64,000 bases of DNA, taken from assembly GCA_032229975.1 (NCBI GenBank), contig JAVXVG010000033.1, forward strand, positions 23,749-87,748, in the 5' to 3' direction. The stretch is from JAIVGV01 sp032229975 (lineage in GTDB: Bacteria > Acidobacteriota > Blastocatellia > Pyrinomonadales > Pyrinomonadaceae). The stretch's first letter is position 1. Each line of letters opens with the position of its first letter. A program made the translations under genes and the position numbers. The notes beneath the pieces were generated by a model that searched no databases, was not told the origin of the DNA, and worked only from the letters and a program-made list of their open reading frames with translations. Below are positions 1 through 9,456 of the stretch, one piece after another.

Positions 1-353
1 GAGGCCCACAGGTTCACCAGCACGACCTTGCCCTGATAATCCGCGAGCTTGAACTCTTTCCCGTCGAGCGTCTTCAACTCCGTGTTCTTCAGATTATCGG
101 GCAGCGCGACGGGTGCGCCCGCAGCGTTCGCAGTGCGCGCGCCGCCCGTGTTGTTAGCAACGGCGTTGGCGTTCGTGCGCGTGAAGTTCGTGTTCGCTGT
201 GTTGTCCGAGGGGCCGCAGTTGGATGAGATGACGAACGTCAACGCGAGGAAGACGAGGAGGCCGAGCGTCACGCGCTGCGTCGTCCACACACCGCGCGGC
301 GGCGACGCGGGTTGCTGATCTTGATCAGACTGCCGGGGAATGTTCTGCGACAA
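1..353 (-). CDS. TlpA/thioredoxin-like redoxin, membrane-anchored (partial, N-terminal part)
   Basis: The gene runs off the left edge, so only about the first 117 residues are visible. A hydrophobic segment (VTLGLLVFLALTFV) is followed by an Asn/Thr-rich linker. Then comes a typical AhpC/TSA or TlpA opening in which a LKTLDGKEFKLADYQGKVV stretch leads into VLVNLWAS. In this family the WCxxC redox centre lies immediately after that point, outside the window. The protein is inferred to be a membrane-tethered thiol-disulfide oxidoreductase acting outside the membrane. The start chosen is TTG at 353, with GGAG nine bases upstream; an in-frame ATG further up is cut off by a TGA. A GTG just before the hydrophobic segment is the alternative start. 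Confidence 0.7.
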   Translation of the reverse strand, partial: MSQNIPRQSDQDQQPASPPRGVWTTQRVTLGLLVFLALTFVISSNCGPSDNTANTNFTRTNANAVANNTGGARTANAAGAPVALPDNLKNTELKTLDGKEFKLADYQGKVVLVNLWA

Positions 354-438
354 AGTTCAATGCTCCGTTGTCATGTTCCGGTTTGCGACAAGACTAGGCC
401 AAAAGCGCAAAGTTGAAAAGCGAAGGATGGGCGCGACC

Positions 439-467
439 GTGTGGGCCGGAATGCGTCCGGCCCACAC
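439..467 (-). terminator. Perfect 12-bp inverted repeat after leuS
   Basis: GTGTGGGCCGGA at 439-450 and its exact complement at 456-467 enclose a 5-base loop. It lies 11 bases past the leuS stop. There is no clear U-run after it on the minus strand, so it is a stable hairpin and probable 3' end rather than a textbook intrinsic terminator. Confidence 0.6.
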
Positions 468-477
468 GATGACACTT

Positions 478-3141
478 CTAGCGCACGACGATGTTAACAA
501 GCCTGCGCGGGACGACGATCACTTTAACGATCTCACGACCCTCGATGAACGCTTTCACCTTCTCGTCGGAGAGTGCGGCGGCGCGCAACTCTTCCTCCGG
601 CGTGTCGGGTGATGCGCTGACGCGAGCGCGCAGTTTGCCGTTGACCTGCACGGGAATTTCCAGCAACTCCTTCTTCGCTAGGTCTAGATCGGCTTGCGGA
701 AATCTCACGCTGCTTCCAATGAGGCCGCCCGCGTGGCCCAAGCCCTCCCACATCTCCTCCGCCGCGTGCGGCGCGAACGGAGCGATCATGACGACGAGCG
801 ACTCCAGAGCCTCGCGCACGGCGAACCTGTCCGCGCTCGAACATTTATCCGGCCCGATCCCTGAATCGCTCAACTCATTCAACAACTCCATCAACGCGGC
901 GATGGCCGTGTTGAAATGCATCTGCTGCAAGTCTTCGGCGACGCGCAGGATCGTCTGATGCGTCTTGCGTCGAAGCGCGCGCGCAGCGTCCGACAACTCT
1001 TCGATGGCCGTCGCCTCACGCGCAACGTCTGTGAAGCCTCTGCGCCAGCGATAGACTGTCGAATAGACGCGGCGCAAGAAACGTAGCGCGCCGTCGATGC
1101 CCGCCTCTTGCCAGCGCAGGTCATTCTCCACAGGCGCGGCGAACAAAGAGAAGATGCGGACGGCATCGGCCCCGTATGCGCGAATCATCTCGTCTGGATC
1201 GACACCGTTGTTCGTTGACTTCGACATCTTCTCGAACGCGCCGACCGTGACGGGCTGCCCGTCATTGATCAAAGTCGCGCTTGTCACGCGCCCCTTGTCG
1301 TCGCGCAACACGTCAACGTCCGCAGGGTTGTAGTAAACCTTCGAGCCCGCGTCCTCGCCTTCGCGATAAAACGTTTCGGCGACGACCATGCCCTGCGTCA
1401 TCAGTCTCTTCACCGGCTCGTTGAATTTCACGAGCCCGATGTCGCGCATCATCTTCGTCCAGAAGCGCGTGTAGAGCAGGTGCATGACCGCGTGCTCGAC
1501 GCCGCCGATGTATTGATCGACCGGCGTCCAGTAGGCGACTTTCGCTTTGTCGAACGGCCCGCTCTCATTCTTCGGATCGCAGTAGCGGAAGAAGTACCAA
1601 GACGAATCGACGAACGTATCCATCGTATCGGTCTCTCTACGCGCCGCGCCCTCACACTTCGGACAGGTCGTGTTGACGAACTCCGCGACGCCCGCGAGCG
1701 GCGACTGGCCCGTGCCCGTGAACTCCGCGCGCTCAGGCAGACGCACGGGCAGTTGATCGTCCGGCACGGGCACGACGCCGCACTTGTCGCAATAGACGAC
1801 GGGGATCGGCGCACCCCAGAAACGTTGACGCGAGATGCCCCAGTCGCGCAAACGATAGGTGACGGCTGACTCGCCGAAGCCTTTCGATTTTGCGAACGCG
1901 GCCATCTCGCGCTTCGCATCCTCCGAGAGCTTCCCGCTCCAGTCGCTACTGTTGACGAGGATGCCGTAGTCCGTGAAAGCGTGCGGCATCACGGCTGACT
2001 GATCCACGGAAACGGGATCGTGCGCGATCTGTTCCTGCTCGTGCGAGACGCGCTCGATGACGCGACGGATCGGCAGAGAGTATCTTTGAGCGAACTCGAA
2101 ATCGCGCTCGTCGTGCGCCGGAACTGCCATCACCGCGCCCGCGCCGTACTCCATCAAAACGTAGTTCGCCACCCACACCGGAACCTGCTCGCCGCTGAAA
2201 GGGTTCAACGCGAAGAGTCCCGTGTTCACGCCCTCTTTCTCCTCGTCCTCACCCGGCTGCTTCGCCGCGCCGACGCGACTTGCGCGCACACGCTCGACGA
2301 AACGCGCGACCTCTTCCTTCAACAACGCCTTCTCCAAGATCGGGTGCTCGGTCGAGACGACGACAAACGTCGCACCGTAGATCGTGTCGATGCGCGTCGT
2401 GAAGATGCGGACGCGCTCGTCCGCATCCTTAATCTGAAAATCGACGAACGCGCCTTCGCTGCGACCGATCCAGTTGCGCTGCATCGTCAACACGCGCTCG
2501 GGCCACCCCTGCTCGATCTCCTTCATATCGTCAAGCAACTGTTGCGCGTAGTCGCTCGTGCGCACGAACCATTGTTCGAGGTCGCGCTTTAAGACCGACG
2601 CGCCGCAACGCCAGCAGACGCCGCCCGACGACTGCTCGTTAGACAACACAGTCTCTTCCTTCGGACACCAGTTCACCGGCGAGTTCTTGCGATAGATCAG
2701 CCCGCGCTCGAACATACGCAGGAAGAACCATTGATCCCACTTGTAATACTCCGGCGTGTGCGCCGCGATCTCGCGTCGCCAGTCGTAAGAGATGCCCAGA
2801 CGCTTGAGCTGGCCGCGCATGTGCTCGATGTTCGCTTCCGTCCATTCGCGCGGCATGACGTTGCGCTTGATGGCCGCCTGCTCGGCAGGTTGACCAAAAC
2901 TATCCCAGCCGAACGGGTGCAAGACGTTGAAGCCTTGCAGACGCTTGAACCAAGAGAGCGCATCGCCGACCGAATAATTGCGCACGTGCCCCATGTGTAG
3001 ATAGCCCGACGGGTACGGCAGCATCTCCAGACAATAAAACTTCGCGCGCGAGTCGTCAGGCTCAACCTCGAACGCGCCGGTCTCGGCCCAACGCTTCTGC
3101 CACTTCTCTTCGATCTTTTCAGGAAAATATTTTTCGTCCAT
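478..3141 (-). CDS. leuS: Leucyl-tRNA synthetase
   Basis: Charges tRNA-Leu with leucine in the cytoplasm. The class Ia HIGH motif appears as HMGH at residues 49-52, after PYPSGYL. The editing (CP1) domain carries TTRIDT, a variant of the usual TTRPDT. Two CxxC zinc-type pairs (WCPKE/CWRCG and CDKCG/CPKCEG) are present, and KMSKS lies near residue 638. The 887-residue length suits bacterial LeuRS. The open frame extends 32 codons further upstream. ATG at 3141 is chosen because it matches family N-termini (MDEKYFPEKIEEKWQ) and has GGAGAAAGG upstream. No leader peptide or T-box is evident before it. Confidence 0.97.
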   Translation of the reverse strand: MDEKYFPEKIEEKWQKRWAETGAFEVEPDDSRAKFYCLEMLPYPSGYLHMGHVRNYSVGDALSWFKRLQGFNVLHPFGWDSFGQPAEQAAIKRNVMPREWTEANIEHMRGQLKRLGISYDWRREIAAHTPEYYKWDQWFFLRMFERGLIYRKNSPVNWCPKEETVLSNEQSSGGVCWRCGASVLKRDLEQWFVRTSDYAQQLLDDMKEIEQGWPERVLTMQRNWIGRSEGAFVDFQIKDADERVRIFTTRIDTIYGATFVVVSTEHPILEKALLKEEVARFVERVRASRVGAAKQPGEDEEKEGVNTGLFALNPFSGEQVPVWVANYVLMEYGAGAVMAVPAHDERDFEFAQRYSLPIRRVIERVSHEQEQIAHDPVSVDQSAVMPHAFTDYGILVNSSDWSGKLSEDAKREMAAFAKSKGFGESAVTYRLRDWGISRQRFWGAPIPVVYCDKCGVVPVPDDQLPVRLPERAEFTGTGQSPLAGVAEFVNTTCPKCEGAARRETDTMDTFVDSSWYFFRYCDPKNESGPFDKAKVAYWTPVDQYIGGVEHAVMHLLYTRFWTKMMRDIGLVKFNEPVKRLMTQGMVVAETFYREGEDAGSKVYYNPADVDVLRDDKGRVTSATLINDGQPVTVGAFEKMSKSTNNGVDPDEMIRAYGADAVRIFSLFAAPVENDLRWQEAGIDGALRFLRRVYSTVYRWRRGFTDVAREATAIEELSDAARALRRKTHQTILRVAEDLQQMHFNTAIAALMELLNELSDSGIGPDKCSSADRFAVREALESLVVMIAPFAPHAAEEMWEGLGHAGGLIGSSVRFPQADLDLAKKELLEIPVQVNGKLRARVSASPDTPEEELRAAALSDEKVKAFIEGREIVKVIVVPRRLVNIVVR

Positions 3142-3425
3142 CGCTTTCGACCTTTCTCCAACCTTACACAAAACTTCACAGGCGACGCAAAGTCGCTCAG
3201 GCGCAAGACGCGCCGACGCGCTTCGCGAGCGTCGCAATTCTCTTCTCCGATTCGTCTGTCTGGATTATCGCCGCCCCCGCTACGCAACGGCGCGCGAAGA
3301 CTAGCGCGCGCGGCGCGTGGACGGCGACGTAAGGAGGAGTTTGTTTGAGCGGCGGAAATGTCTCATCGCAGTTAATAGAATTTTCATCTGCCGAACAGCA
3401 CGGGCATCTTAACGCAACACTGGTC

Positions 3426-3593
3426 TTTACGCGAGTGGGTAAAGCTCTTGCGCCAACAGGTGAAGCCTTTGCGCGGGTAGGCGAAAGCCTTTCGCCAGCG
3501 AGCGAAGACGTTTCGCCTGCCCGTGAAAGCCCTTCACCCACAGGCGAAAGCGTTTCGTAAGCTCGCGTAAGCCTTACGCGAGCTTGCGATCTC
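3426..3593. repeat. Eight tandem 21-bp units with internal dyad symmetry
   Basis: From 3426 to 3593 the sequence falls into eight consecutive 21-bp units (3426, 3447, 3468, 3489, 3510, 3531, 3552, 3573). The approximate pattern is yTTTCGCCnrCnrGCGAAAGC. Unit borders are palindromic; GGCGAAAGCCTTTCGCC spans 3480-3496. A 71-residue open frame (3345-3560, plus strand) reads the units as heptads such as PTGESVS, but it has no Shine-Dalgarno or family look, so I regard the patch as non-coding. The rest of the 530-bp gap (3142-3425 and 3594-3671) shows nothing I recognise. Confidence 0.8.
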
Positions 3594-3671
3594 CCTTAAT
3601 TATCAAAGAATGCGGCGTAATCTAACGGAAATGCCCATGTTGTTGCGAACTAAAGACCAGCCGGGGCTTCG

Positions 3672-4382
3672 CTAGTCGTACTCGTCCGAGCCCTGCACCC
3701 AGATGAAGGATTGTAGATCGATCATGTCACGTGGCTTGAGGTCGCGATTGTCGCGCCGCACTGTTGCGGCAAACTCCAACAGGCTCGCGTAAGTCTCCCA
3801 GTTCGGGCGCGACTTGTATTGAAAGTCGAAGCCATACTCGCGCGCGGCGATCTTCGACACGTTCGGTTTGAGAAAGATGTGTACGTCGGGCTGCGCGATG
3901 AAGCTGAAGACCGTGACGAGGGGCCACGTCAGCACGCGCGTCTGCTTGCGCGGCAGCCCTGCAACCACTTCAACCCAACGTTCGAACCTGCGACGCGTCT
4001 CGCCCGCGCCGTGCAAATAATCGTAGAGCCCTTCGCTAAACGCGCGCGCGCCATCTTCCGACTTGACGGCGTCGCGCAACGCCATCTTCTCGAACGAGAA
4101 GATCATGCTATGACGGCTCTGCTGCTCGACGCGCACGGCACGCGCGGCGATCTCCGTGAACTCGCGCGCGCGAAGCAACGCGTGAAACTCTTCGCGCCCG
4201 AGCGACTGCTCCCAACGCTCGTGCGACTCCCATTTATAATCGCGCTCCCAGTCGAGATAAGTCTCATCGCGGAAGCCGCCGGGGAAGTGTCGCAGGAATT
4301 TGCGGCGGCAACGCAGCGCACCCTCATTTGTCTGACCGGCACGAGCCCTATCACCCTTCGCTGCGTTCTTCTTCGTAGCCAT
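3672..4382 (-). CDS. Conserved hypothetical protein
   Basis: A 236-residue soluble protein I do not recognise. It has a Lys/Arg-rich N-terminus (ATKKNAAKGDRARAG), then a charged, aromatic-rich body with RHFPGGFRDETYLDWERDYK near residue 30 and a conserved-looking WPLVTVFSFIAQPDVHIFLK near residue 155. There is no signal peptide or membrane segment. ATG at 4382 is preferred because GGGAG-type sequences precede it. An alternative ATG at 4430 would overlap the nfo stop as ATGA, giving 252 residues. Either way it is the next gene after nfo on the same strand, probably co-transcribed, which weakly suggests a DNA-metabolism context. Confidence 0.6.
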   Translation of the reverse strand: MATKKNAAKGDRARAGQTNEGALRCRRKFLRHFPGGFRDETYLDWERDYKWESHERWEQSLGREEFHALLRAREFTEIAARAVRVEQQSRHSMIFSFEKMALRDAVKSEDGARAFSEGLYDYLHGAGETRRRFERWVEVVAGLPRKQTRVLTWPLVTVFSFIAQPDVHIFLKPNVSKIAAREYGFDFQYKSRPNWETYASLLEFAATVRRDNRDLKPRDMIDLQSFIWVQGSDEYD

Positions 4383-4426
4383 CTCCCTCGTACTCCCTTT
4401 GTAGTGTGCCGCGTGGCGAACGTCTG

Positions 4427-5320
4427 TCATAACGCGAACGCCCGCGCATCTCCCTCTTCACCTTCGACGAACGATCTCAGCATCGCGAGGTTACGCACGT
4501 CGTCGCCCTCGACATCGACGGGCGTCTCCAACAGGAACGCGGCTTGAGCGAGTTGCGGCGCGCGCGCGACGCGGCTCAGTGCCTGCGCGCCGAGGTGGCC
4601 CTGCCCGATGTGCCAGTGTCGATCCACGCGCGAGTTGTAGTCGGCCTTCGAGTCGTTGAAGTGGACGGCGCGAACATTTTCAGTCCCGACGTTTCGCTCA
4701 ATCGCTTCGATGGTCGCAGCGTATCCGTCCTCGTCGCGTAGATCGTATCCGGCCGTAAAGGCGTGTGCCGTGTCGAAGCAGACGCCGAGATTCAACTCCG
4801 CGCACGACTCCATGATCTCGCCGAGATGCTCGAAGCGATGGCCGATGCACGCGCCCTGCCCCGCCGTGTTTTCGAGCAGGACGCGAAAACTCTTCAACTC
4901 AATTCCTTCGCAAACCTCGCGCATGCTCTCGACGCACGTGCGTATCCCATCAGCCTCGCACGCGCCTTTCGCGCTGCCCGGATGCACGACGAGATAGTCG
5001 GCCCCGAGCGCGATCCCGCGCTCGATCTCTTCGCGAAACGAAGCGATGGACTTCTCACGAATCACTGGATCGGCTGCGGCAAGATTGATCAGATAGTTGG
5101 CGTGAATCACCACGGGATCGATCCGCGTCTCTGCGCGCACGCGCTTGAAGGTCTCGATCTGTTCCGCTTCGAGCGGGCGCGCGCTCCACCCGCGCGGGTT
5201 GCGCGAGAAGATTTGCACAGTATCGCAACCGAGCGCGCGCGCCTTCAACAGCGCGTTCTGCAGGCCTCCGGCAATCGGCGCATGAAAACCGATGCGTGCG
5301 CGACGAAGAGATTGATTCAT
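4427..5320 (-). CDS. nfo: Endonuclease IV (AP endonuclease)
   Basis: Cleaves the DNA backbone 5' to abasic sites in base-excision repair using a trinuclear zinc centre. The 297-residue TIM-barrel sequence shows the family signatures in order: HANYLINLA near residue 73, VVHPGSAKG near 111, LLENTAGQG near 148, CFDTAHAFTAGYD near 180, then VHFNDSK and DRHWHIGQG near 216-235, and LLETPVD near 264. These supply the His, Glu and Asp zinc ligands. The start at 5320 gives the usual N-terminus (IGFHAPIAGGLQNAL). A short solo run of ATTCATC-like heptads occupies the 24-bp gap to the M19 peptidase gene. Confidence 0.95.
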   Translation of the reverse strand: MNQSLRRARIGFHAPIAGGLQNALLKARALGCDTVQIFSRNPRGWSARPLEAEQIETFKRVRAETRIDPVVIHANYLINLAAADPVIREKSIASFREEIERGIALGADYLVVHPGSAKGACEADGIRTCVESMREVCEGIELKSFRVLLENTAGQGACIGHRFEHLGEIMESCAELNLGVCFDTAHAFTAGYDLRDEDGYAATIEAIERNVGTENVRAVHFNDSKADYNSRVDRHWHIGQGHLGAQALSRVARAPQLAQAAFLLETPVDVEGDDVRNLAMLRSFVEGEEGDARAFAL

Positions 5321-5344
5321 CGATTCATTTACTCATTGATCCGA

Positions 5345-6550
5345 TTACTTCTGAGTCTCCTCCATGACGCGCAGAATGTTGCCGCCGAGAATCTTTTCCA
5401 CGTCGTCGCTCGTGTAGCCGCGCCGCATCAACTCTCTCGTCAGATGCGGATAGTCGGCGACGGACGAGAGATCGGCGGGCGTCGCGTTGATGCCGTCGAA
5501 GTCCGAGCCGACGCCGATGTGTTTGACGCCGACCAAGCGCGCGATGTGATCGATGTGATCGACGACGCGCGACGCGGGCACGGGCCGGATGCGACGCGCA
5601 TACTCCGCGCCGCGCACGCGCTCACGCGCGAGTTTCTTTTGCGAGGGCGTGCCCTGCGTGTTGCGCTCAGCCTCGTCCGATGCTGCGGCGATCTCCGCAT
5701 CGACGCGTCGCTGCGCGTCCCGCCAACTCGTCTCGACGAAGCGCGGGTAGAAGACGACGGAGCAGACGCCGCCCGTCGCAGCGAGCGCGCGGATTTGATC
5801 GTCCGTGAGATTGCGCGGGACATCGACAAGCGCACGCGCATTCGAGTGCGAGGCGATAACGGGCTTCGTCGATGTCTCGATCATGTCCCAGAAAGTTTTA
5901 TCGGAGACGTGCGACACATCGGGCATCACGCCGAGCCGGTTCATCTCTTTGATTACTTCGCGCCCGAAGTCGTTAAGCCCGCGCGCCGCGCCTATCTCGT
6001 CGCCGGACGATCCGGCCCACGAGAGCGAGACAGACCATGCGGGCGACAGGTAGCGCACGCCGAGTCGAAAATATTTCTCGACGCTCTCGATCCGCTCATC
6101 AATCGCGTAGCCGCCTTCGAGCCCCATGAGCGCGGCGATCTTCTCCTCGCTCGCGGCGCGGCGGATGTCCTGCGCGCTTCCGGCGAGCGACCAGATTTCG
6201 GGATGCTCCTCTGTGAGCGCGCGCACCGCAGCGATCTGCACGTCCGCGCGCTCGACCGCCGCGCGGCCACCCGTGCCGAAGAACTGCGGCTCAACCCAGA
6301 TCGAGAAGAACTGCGCGTTGAGCCCGCCCTCGCGCGCACGCACGGCGTCGAGGTGGCCGTCGCTCAGTCGCACGTTGATGTCCGCGCCCTCATCAACGAT
6401 GCGCTGGACGGTGTCGGCGTGCATGTCTATCAGGATGGCGCGATGATGCACGGCGAGCGCGTCGTGTGCGTCTGATGAAACGTTCGCGGTTGTCGGCGAT
6501 TCGATGAAAGGCGACGATGATCGGTCGAAAGATGAGTTGTTATCCGTCAT
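5345..6550 (-). CDS. Membrane dipeptidase, peptidase family M19
   Basis: Zinc-dependent dipeptidase of the renal-dipeptidase family. The first metal pair HxD is in IDMHADTVQ (H44, D46). The bridging Glu lies in LMGLEGGYAI, and two later His ligands lie in DVSHVSD and VIASHSNARAL. A further VGSDFDGI is typical near the C-terminus. The 401-residue length fits. ATG at 6550 is chosen, though it lacks a clear Shine-Dalgarno. The frame stays open to a TTG at 6733, and that extension contains a hydrophobic stretch ending in C (VALPVVALLPDVC) that could be a lipoprotein signal, so the true start and location are uncertain. Confidence 0.9.
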   Translation of the reverse strand: MTDNNSSFDRSSSPFIESPTTANVSSDAHDALAVHHRAILIDMHADTVQRIVDEGADINVRLSDGHLDAVRAREGGLNAQFFSIWVEPQFFGTGGRAAVERADVQIAAVRALTEEHPEIWSLAGSAQDIRRAASEEKIAALMGLEGGYAIDERIESVEKYFRLGVRYLSPAWSVSLSWAGSSGDEIGAARGLNDFGREVIKEMNRLGVMPDVSHVSDKTFWDMIETSTKPVIASHSNARALVDVPRNLTDDQIRALAATGGVCSVVFYPRFVETSWRDAQRRVDAEIAAASDEAERNTQGTPSQKKLARERVRGAEYARRIRPVPASRVVDHIDHIARLVGVKHIGVGSDFDGINATPADLSSVADYPHLTRELMRRGYTSDDVEKILGGNILRVMEETQK

Positions 6551-6910
6551 ATGACAAACGTCCGGCAGAAGGGCGACGACGGGCAGAGCGACGAAAAGCG
6601 TTTGGTCGCGCCCGTCGCGAGATTCGTGCAAACGTGCGACGAAAGTGGTCGCCCTCGCGGAATTATCGTCTCGATCTGAGTTTATTAAAGACGGATCGGA
6701 TGGTACGTTGCTTGTGACGAAAGAGGCAAGCAATCGCGCGGCGCGGCTCGCTTGCTAACGTTACGGCGTTACTGTATCGTGCCGTTTAAATCGCACGCGG
6801 CATGAGTTCAACACAGAATCTTCAAAACACTTTCGTACACTCGATGTGCGGAGACGCAGGTTCGGTTTTCGCTTTTCGGAACGCATTTAGTTGAAGGAGC
6901 AGAGTCAGCC
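6551..6910. other. Divergent intergenic region before ilvE
   Basis: About 360 bp between the divergent M19 peptidase and ilvE genes. Part may code for an N-terminal extension of the peptidase (to TTG at 6733). A GAAGGAGC ribosome-binding site sits 12 bases before the ilvE ATG. I see no convincing sigma-70 boxes, leader peptide or riboswitch. Confidence 0.5.
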
Positions 6911-8023
6911 ATGTTTGCAGACGACGCAGGAGACTTGAAGGACGTGAAGACGCCGCGCATCGTTCAGGAAATCTGGCACAACGGCGAGTTCATCCGGTGG
7001 GACGACGCGCGCGTGCACGTCATGTCACACGTCTTGCACTATGGCTCGTCGGTCTTCGAGGGCATACGCTGCTACTCGACGAAGAAGGGGCCCGCCGTCT
7101 TTCGCCTGCGCGAGCACATGCAGCGTCTGTTGAACTCGGCGAAGATTTACCGGATGGAGCACGGCATCCCGCTCGCTGAGTTATGCACGGCGGCGACTGA
7201 ACTCGTGCGACGTAGCGGCATCGAACAGTGCTACATCCGACCGATCATCTTCCGCAGTTTAGACGAAGCGCGTCCGGCCTTCGGCGTCAACCCGTTTCCG
7301 AATCCGCTCTCGTGCTACATCGGCGCGTGGGACTGGGGCAAGTATCTCGGCGACGAGGCGCTTGAGCAGGGCGTGGACGTGTGCGTCTCTTCTTGGAATC
7401 GTCTCTCGCCGAACTCGATGCCCGCGATGGCGAAGTCGGGCGCGAACTACATGAACTCGCAGCTCATCAAGATGGAGGCGATCAAGAACGGCTACTCCGA
7501 AGGCATCGCGCTCGATGATCGCGGCTTCATCTCGGAAGGATCGGGCGAGAACATTTTCATCGTCTATCAAGGCAAGGTCGTCACACCGCCGCTCTCTTCT
7601 TCGATCCTGCCCGGCATCACGCGCGATAGCATCATCGAGATTTGTCGCTCGCTCGACATCCCCGTGGTCGAGCAAGCGATCCAGCGCGCGGCCATCTACG
7701 TCGCGGATGAAGTGTTCTTCACAGGCACAGCCGCAGAGGTCACGCCGATCCGCTCCGTCGATAAAATTCAGATCGGTGAAGGGCGACGCGGCGATATCAC
7801 CGCGCGCGTCCAGAAGGCCTTCTTCGAGATCACTTCGGGCGAGCGCGAAGCTCCCGGCGCGTGGCTCACCTACGTCAACGATGCGAAGCGCGCCGACGCG
7901 TCGGAGAACAGCAACGGGCACAAGGCTGCGCCGCGCGTGAACATTTCGCACGAGCCTCTTGAGCAAGTTGCAGAACCCGCCGAATCACAACCGACTGTGC
8001 TGAGCGCGTCTGCGAAGGACTAA
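6911..8023 (+). CDS. ilvE: Branched-chain amino-acid aminotransferase
   Basis: PLP-dependent transamination between branched-chain amino acids and their 2-oxo acids (fold-type IV). Seen are the N-terminal HVLHYGSSVFEGIRCY signature, the PLP lysine in MAKSGANYMNSQL near residue 180, and EGSGENIFIV near 215 followed by SSSILPGITRDS, which binds the cofactor phosphate. ATG at 6911 follows GAAGGAGC. The C-terminus carries an extra tail of about 55 polar residues (from NDAKRADAS to SASAKD) beyond the usual 300-310-residue domain, which looks disordered. A probable terminator follows. Confidence 0.95.
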   Translation: MFADDAGDLKDVKTPRIVQEIWHNGEFIRWDDARVHVMSHVLHYGSSVFEGIRCYSTKKGPAVFRLREHMQRLLNSAKIYRMEHGIPLAELCTAATELVRRSGIEQCYIRPIIFRSLDEARPAFGVNPFPNPLSCYIGAWDWGKYLGDEALEQGVDVCVSSWNRLSPNSMPAMAKSGANYMNSQLIKMEAIKNGYSEGIALDDRGFISEGSGENIFIVYQGKVVTPPLSSSILPGITRDSIIEICRSLDIPVVEQAIQRAAIYVADEVFFTGTAAEVTPIRSVDKIQIGEGRRGDITARVQKAFFEITSGEREAPGAWLTYVNDAKRADASENSNGHKAAPRVNISHEPLEQVAEPAESQPTVLSASAKD

Positions 8024-8055
8024 CGGGCGGCACAACAAGATCAATCTTCGTTCCG

Positions 8056-8098
8056 AAAAGGCGCGCGTTTCCAGCCAAAACGTGTGCCCTTTTCTTTT
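8056..8098 (+). terminator. Intrinsic terminator after ilvE
   Basis: AAAAGGCGCGCGTTT pairs with AAACGTGTGCCCTTTT across a 7-base loop, using G-U wobbles and one bulged C. It is followed by CTTTTT. It lies 33 bases past the ilvE stop. The remaining sequence up to pilT at 8320 shows no clear feature and no Shine-Dalgarno for pilT. Confidence 0.7.
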
Positions 8099-8319
8099 TA
8101 GTCGAAGTTGTTGACGCTCTGCGAGCGCGCGTGCGAGAATGAATCCGGCGCGCGTGTCATCCTCAACACTCGCCGCCGGGCCCGCCTCGAATCGAACGAA
8201 CAACCCCGTCAGAGATGTTCGTTAACTTCGCATTTCAATAATTTCTAACAGACTCGCACGCACGTCCCCGACAACGCGAACCCGTTGCGATCTCGTCTCC
8301 TTTCTCAACGACAAAACTC

Positions 8320-9444
8320 ATGCCCATCAAGATTGACGATCTCCTGCGTAGCGCGACCAAGTCGGGCGCGTCCGACCTGCACATTAAGGCGGGTACGCTG
8401 CCCGTCATGCGCGTTGACGGTGAACTCAAGCCCGTGCTCGACTCTCCGCGACTCACGCCCGAAGACACGCTCGATCTGGCCTTCTCGATCATGTCGAACC
8501 GCCAGAAGCAACGCTTCAAGGAGGTCTCCGAAGTCGATATCGCCTACGGACTCTCCGGCGTCGGCCGCTTCCGCGCCAACGTCTTCCAGCAGCGCGGCGC
8601 GGTCTCGATGGTCTTGCGCGTCATCCCCGACCGCGTGCGTACCGTCACCGATCTGGGCCTGCCGCCCGTCTGCGAGCGCATCGCGGAGGAGCGACGCGGA
8701 CTCATACTCGTCACGGGCGCGACCGGCTCAGGCAAGTCTTCGACGCTCGCCGCGCTCATCGACTACATCAACTCGACGCGCGGCGGCCACATCGTCACTA
8801 TCGAAGACCCCATCGAGTTTCTGCATCGCGACAAAAAATCCTTCATCTCGCAGCGCGAGGTTGACGTTGATACGCGCTCGTTCGCCGAAGCCCTGCGCGG
8901 CGCGATGCGACAAGACCCCGACGTGATCCTCGTCGGCGAGATGAGCGATCTGGAAACCATCGAGACCGCGCTCACCGCCGCCGAGACGGGCCACCTCGTT
9001 CTCTCAACGCTCCACACGACTGACGCGACCGAGACGATCACGCGCGTCGTCACTGCCTTCCCGCCGCACCAGCAGAAGTCGATCCGCATACAACTAGCAG
9101 GAATCCTTCGCGCCGTCGTCTCGATGCGACTCGTGCGCTCGTCGAACGGTGTGGGCCGCGCGCCCGCCGCCGAAGTGTTGATCTCGACGGGCACTGTGCG
9201 CGACTACATTGCCAACGAGGAGAAGACCGCGATGATCCGCGACGTGATCGCGGCGGGGACTTCGCAGTACGGGATGCAGACCTTCGACCAGTCGCTCTTC
9301 CACCTCTATCAGTCCGGTCTGATCACCATCGAAGAGGCGATGCGCGGCGCGTCGAACCCCGACGAGTTCCGCTTGCGCGTCGCAGGGATATCCACCGGCG
9401 GCGAGCAGTCGAAAGAGCAGATCGTCTCGATGAGCAACCAGTGA
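8320..9444 (+). CDS. pilT: Twitching-motility ATPase PilT
   Basis: Hexameric secretion-type ATPase that drives type IV pilus retraction at the inner membrane. The 374-residue protein has a PAS-like N-terminal domain, Walker A GATGSGKSS at 133-141, the Asp box IEDPIEF at 161-167, Walker B VILVGEM at 202-208 and the His box AETGHLVLSTLHT at 221-233. A late AMIRDVIAAG is the counterpart of the PilT AIRNLIRE retraction motif. No other pilus gene is adjacent. The next gene converges from the minus strand 12 bases away. Confidence 0.95.
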   Translation: MPIKIDDLLRSATKSGASDLHIKAGTLPVMRVDGELKPVLDSPRLTPEDTLDLAFSIMSNRQKQRFKEVSEVDIAYGLSGVGRFRANVFQQRGAVSMVLRVIPDRVRTVTDLGLPPVCERIAEERRGLILVTGATGSGKSSTLAALIDYINSTRGGHIVTIEDPIEFLHRDKKSFISQREVDVDTRSFAEALRGAMRQDPDVILVGEMSDLETIETALTAAETGHLVLSTLHTTDATETITRVVTAFPPHQQKSIRIQLAGILRAVVSMRLVRSSNGVGRAPAAEVLISTGTVRDYIANEEKTAMIRDVIAAGTSQYGMQTFDQSLFHLYQSGLITIEEAMRGASNPDEFRLRVAGISTGGEQSKEQIVSMSNQ

Positions 9445-9456
9445 GGCACGCCGCGC

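Noticed and set aside
3345..3560. A 71-residue coding gene over the 21-bp repeats
   Set aside because: The heptad protein repeat follows simply from the 21-bp DNA period. There is no Shine-Dalgarno, and the opposite strand is equally open.
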